Below are positions 62,041 to 64,000 of a stretch of 64,000 nucleotides of DNA, in pieces. Position numbers and translations under genes: made by a program. The DNA is from Comamonas sp. lk (GTDB taxonomy: Bacteria > Pseudomonadota > Gammaproteobacteria > Burkholderiales > Burkholderiaceae_C): positions 20,643-84,642 of the forward strand of contig CAMELV010000016.1 in assembly GCA_945925985.1 (NCBI GenBank). The letters run 5' to 3'. How positions within the stretch are numbered: the stretch's first letter is position 1; each line of letters opens with the position of its first letter. The notes under the pieces are model-generated. The model did no database searches. It saw only the letters and a list, made by a program, of their open reading frames with translations, and was not told the origin of the DNA.

Positions 62041-62269
62041 GGTTACCCATGTTTCGAAGCACGGTTTTTGGCTGCTGCTTGCCGATGAAGAACTGCTCGT
62101 GCCTTTCGATCAATTCCCATGGTTTCGGAAAGGGACGATCGAACAGATATCGGAAGTCCAGTGGCCTAGCCCCGATCACCTTTATTGGCCGGGGTTGGAC
62201 GTTGATTTATCGGTGCAGTCCATTCGAAACCCATCCTCGTTTCCGCTGGTTTCTGCCGCAGCGGGCTAA
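62012..62269 (+). CDS. DUF2442 family protein
   Basis: 85 residues: VTHVSKHGFWLLLADEELLV, DQFPWFRKGT and WPGLDVDLSVQSI are typical of DUF2442, a small family of unknown function often beside DUF4160. The ATG follows AAGGAGATCC and overlaps the end of the DUF4160 remnant. Its TAA lies inside R'' of attC2, so the cassette is compact. The gene looks intact although its partner is broken. Confidence 0.85.
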   Translation: MPGTTTLAAEVTHVSKHGFWLLLADEELLVPFDQFPWFRKGTIEQISEVQWPSPDHLYWPGLDVDLSVQSIRNPSSFPLVSAAAG

Positions 62270-62350
62270 CAGCTTGCTCGGCGCGGACACGCAACCGAAG
62301 CTTGCCGCGTTGCGGCACGGATTGCGTGCCGGACAGCGCCAACGCTAAAC
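62264..62350 (+). other. attC site 2 (87 bp)
   Basis: R'' GGCTAAC (62264-62270); R' GCTAAAC (62344-62350), one change from GTTRRRY. CGG-A-CACGCAA pairs with TTGCGTGCCG, leaving a single unpaired A; the central hairpin is TGCCGC-GTT-GCGGCA (62303-62317). Same length as attC1. Confidence 0.85.
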
Positions 62351-62366
62351 CTTTCAGGTGTTTCGC

Positions 62367-62642
62367 ATGTTCAAGTTTGAATGGGACGATCAGAAAGCCG
62401 CAAGCAATTTTTCGAAACACCGTGTATCGTTCGACGAGGCGCTGAGCGTTTTTGGTGATGGACAGGCACTGACGTTTTCTGACACAGATCACAGTGAATT
62501 CGAAGATCGCAGTCGAACATACGGAATTTCTAACAACTCACGGCTCTTGGTGGTCGTCCACACAGAACGTCGAAACGGCATACGAATCATCAGCGCCAGA
62601 AAGGCAACACGATATGAAAAAAGAATCTACGAAAACGGCTGA
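62367..62642 (+). CDS. BrnT-family toxin
   Basis: 91 residues of the BrnT ribonuclease-toxin family: FEWDDQKAASNFSKHRVSFD, EALSVFGD, DHSEFEDRSRTYG and IRIISARKATRYEKRIYE. It is cytoplasmic and expected to cleave RNA and be neutralised by the overlapping downstream gene. The ATG at 62367 is preferred to a GTG nine bases earlier. It starts 16 bases after attC2. Confidence 0.9.
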   Translation: MFKFEWDDQKAASNFSKHRVSFDEALSVFGDGQALTFSDTDHSEFEDRSRTYGISNNSRLLVVVHTERRNGIRIISARKATRYEKRIYENG

Positions 62643-62877
62643 TCAAGACATCCCCGAATTGAAGCGCGATTTGCTCGGTAAGGGTGTGAGGGGCAAGTAC
62701 CTGAAACACTTTGCGCATGGGAGCAATGTGGTGGTGCTGCAACCGGAAATTCAGAAGGCATTTCCGACTTCTGAGGCCGTCAACCAGGCATTGGCGAGTA
62801 TGTTGGCATTTGCGCAGGAAACGCAAGTTTTAACAGGTCGCTCAGGTCGGACAACGCGCAAGCGCGTTGCCGCATAG
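62614..62877 (+). CDS. antitoxin paired with BrnT-type toxin
   Basis: 87 residues starting MKKESTKTADQDIPE. The conserved part GVRGKYLKHFAHGSNVVVLQ, then FPTSEAVNQALASML, is a repressor-like antitoxin pattern I recall beside BrnT toxins; it differs from classical BrnA. It overlaps the toxin gene by 29 bases. Its stop lies within attC3, so its last residues (RTTRKRVAA) are encoded by the recombination site. Confidence 0.8.
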   Translation: MKKESTKTADQDIPELKRDLLGKGVRGKYLKHFAHGSNVVVLQPEIQKAFPTSEAVNQALASMLAFAQETQVLTGRSGRTTRKRVAA

Positions 62878-62891
62878 CGCCAACGTTAACG
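62828..62891 (+). other. attC site 3 (64 bp)
   Basis: R'' TTTTAAC and R' GTTAACG are imperfect, but the core folds exactly: CGG-A-CAACGCG / CGCGTTG-CCG around CAAG, with the same unpaired A as sites 1 and 2 (62851). The 140 bases after it hold small inverted repeats (GGCTGAC/GTCAGCC at 62923-62940) and no gene. Confidence 0.8.
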
Positions 62892-63031
62892 TTCATTTTG
62901 AACGACAGCTTTGGAGAAATGTGGCTGACCGCTGTCAGCCTAAAGCCGCCATACAAGCATCCTGAAACCTGCAAGCCAATTAGGTTTGCGGGTTTTGTTG
63001 GACCAGCAGCGTAGTAAAACCCTTCAGGCGT

Positions 63032-63059
63032 AAAAAAGCCCGCATCAAGCGGGCTTTTT
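63032..63059 (-). terminator. intrinsic terminator after rpmG (bidirectional)
   Basis: Stem GCCCGC/GCGGGC (63038-63043, 63049-63054) with an ATCAA loop, flanked by A6 on the left and T5 on the right. It ends the rpmB-rpmG transcript on the minus strand and could also stop plus-strand transcription from the cassettes. Confidence 0.88.
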
Positions 63060-63075
63060 CATGGCAGAAACCGAA

Positions 63076-63246
63076 TTACTTCAGTTTCATTTCCTTGTAG
63101 TCCACGTGCTTTCGAGCTTTTGGATCAAATTTCTTGATCAGCATCTTCTCGGGCATGGTTTTCTTGTTTTTGTTCGTGGTGTAGAAGTGACCGGTTCCCG
63201 CAGTGGATTCCAGCTTGATTTTTTCGCGTCCGCCTTTGCTTGCCAT
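63076..63246 (-). CDS. rpmG: 50S ribosomal protein L33
   Basis: 56 residues: [34 protein letters not shown] and [18 protein letters not shown]. It lacks the CxxC zinc pairs, so it is the C-minus form. Its AAGGAG ribosome site overlaps the rpmB stop. Component of the large ribosomal subunit. Confidence 0.97.
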   Translation of the reverse strand: MASKGGREKIKLESTAGTGHFYTTNKNKKTMPEKMLIKKFDPKARKHVDYKEMKLK

Positions 63247-63257
63247 GGTGATGCTCC

Positions 63258-63491
63258 TTATGCCTGGCCGCGTGCGCGCAGATCAGCGAGCACAGAATCG
63301 ATACCGTTTTTGTCAATGAGGCGCAAACCGGCGTTGGAAATGCGCAAACGCACCCAGCGGTTTTCTGACTCGACCCAGAATTTGCGGTATTGCAAGTTGG
63401 GTAAAAAACGACGTTTGGTTTTGTTGTTGGCGTGGGAAACATTGTTCCCGACCATGGGGCCCTTGCCCGTGACTTCACATACGCGTGCCAT
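63258..63491 (-). CDS. rpmB: 50S ribosomal protein L28
   Basis: 77 residues: [33 protein letters not shown] and [17 protein letters not shown]. The start matches the family exactly. First gene of the rpmB-rpmG operon; its promoter lies in the 169-base gap before the trxB stop. Confidence 0.97.
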   Translation of the reverse strand: MARVCEVTGKGPMVGNNVSHANNKTKRRFLPNLQYRKFWVESENRWVRLRISNAGLRLIDKNGIDSVLADLRARGQA

Positions 63492-63660
63492 GTGGACACT
63501 CCGATACTCAAAACAGCAGCGCATATCTGCGCCACCTCACCTCGCCAATTTTAGGGTGGCGGTAACCCGTTTTGCAGCGAGTTCCCCGGTAGGCCGAGCT
63601 CAGCAAAGCCAGCCATTGTAACCGCAGGACTTCAGGCGCCCTGTCAGCCCGAGGAGGCGC

Positions 63661-64000
<340 letters not shown>

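Larger units (their letters stand above)
61684..62891 (+). mobile_element. integron gene-cassette cluster without integrase (CALIN)
   Basis: Three attC sites in the same orientation bound two cassettes: 61765-62344 (DUF4160 remnant + DUF2442) and 62345-62885 (BrnT toxin + antitoxin). Genes precede their attC in the plus direction, as in integrons. No intI is in the window, and the upstream side is an ABC operon, so this is a cluster of attC sites lacking an integrase. Most of it is less GC-rich than the flanks. Confidence 0.87.

Noticed and set aside
61644..62348. A 234-codon plus-strand frame crossing attC1 and the DUF4160 remnant
   Set aside because: It runs across two attC sites and out of frame with DUF4160 and DUF2442; no ribosome site and no recognisable family.

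Overview
This looks like a chromosomal segment of a GC-rich betaproteobacterium of the order Burkholderiales, probably Comamonadaceae (Rhodoferax/Polaromonas/Variovorax-like). The signs are several Bug-type tripartite tricarboxylate receptors, a TctBA pair, a ribF-ileS-lspA block, the rpmB-rpmG pair, many peptide/amino-acid ABC operons, and copies of a short dispersed repeat that I associate with this family. The family assignment comes from gene content and was not computed.

Layout. 1-1353: end of a SulP transporter and a rhodanese. 1388-5382 (minus): complete spermidine/putrescine-type ABC operon. 5510-7210: TatD nuclease and a spermidine-synthase-like protein, followed by a decayed GspE/PilB ATPase (7237-7621). 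7714-9727: TctB-TctA with a strong terminator. 9888-16256: gamma-glutamyltransferase, two EamA transporters, a TPR protein, an SDR and a Bug receptor. 16263-22808 (minus) with a divergent LysR gene (22939-23832): a catabolic cluster of an FMN hydroxy-acid oxidase, a ThDP enzyme, a transthyretin-like protein, two Bug receptors and a DmdA-like (DMSP demethylase family) GcvT homologue. 23742-25432: S51 peptidase and an alpha/beta hydrolase. 25604-35469: peptide-type ABC importer with a fused double ATPase, then an Ldh_2 dehydrogenase, an MttB-family methyltransferase, a CoA-binding protein and MetY. 35556-41934: quinone oxidoreductase, NUDIX, lspA, ileS, ribF. 42109-45130: HNH endonuclease, a three-gene compound toxin-antitoxin locus and an exported ATP-dependent DNA ligase. 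45140-52757: paired acyl-CoA dehydrogenases, YceH, purN, DUF1653, an RsmB-type methyltransferase, a GGDEF protein and a desaturase. 52805-61386: second peptide-type ABC operon carrying an SDR, a polysaccharide deacetylase and a gamma-glutamyltransferase. 61684-62891: integron cassettes with three attC sites and no integrase. 63076-64000 (minus): rpmG, rpmB and the end of trxB.

The most unusual items are: (1) the cassette cluster, with three attC sites that share an unpaired A, one cassette with a decayed DUF4160 gene plus an intact DUF2442 gene, and one BrnT-type toxin-antitoxin cassette; (2) a RelE toxin fused to a VapB-like tail, placed between a Phd/YefM antitoxin and a PIN toxin, so that two toxin-antitoxin modules share one bridging protein; (3) the LysR-linked DmdA-like hydroxy-acid cluster; (4) two large ABC operons, each carrying its own set of processing enzymes, whose substrates cannot be read from sequence. 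I saw no tRNA, rRNA, CRISPR array or complete insertion sequence.
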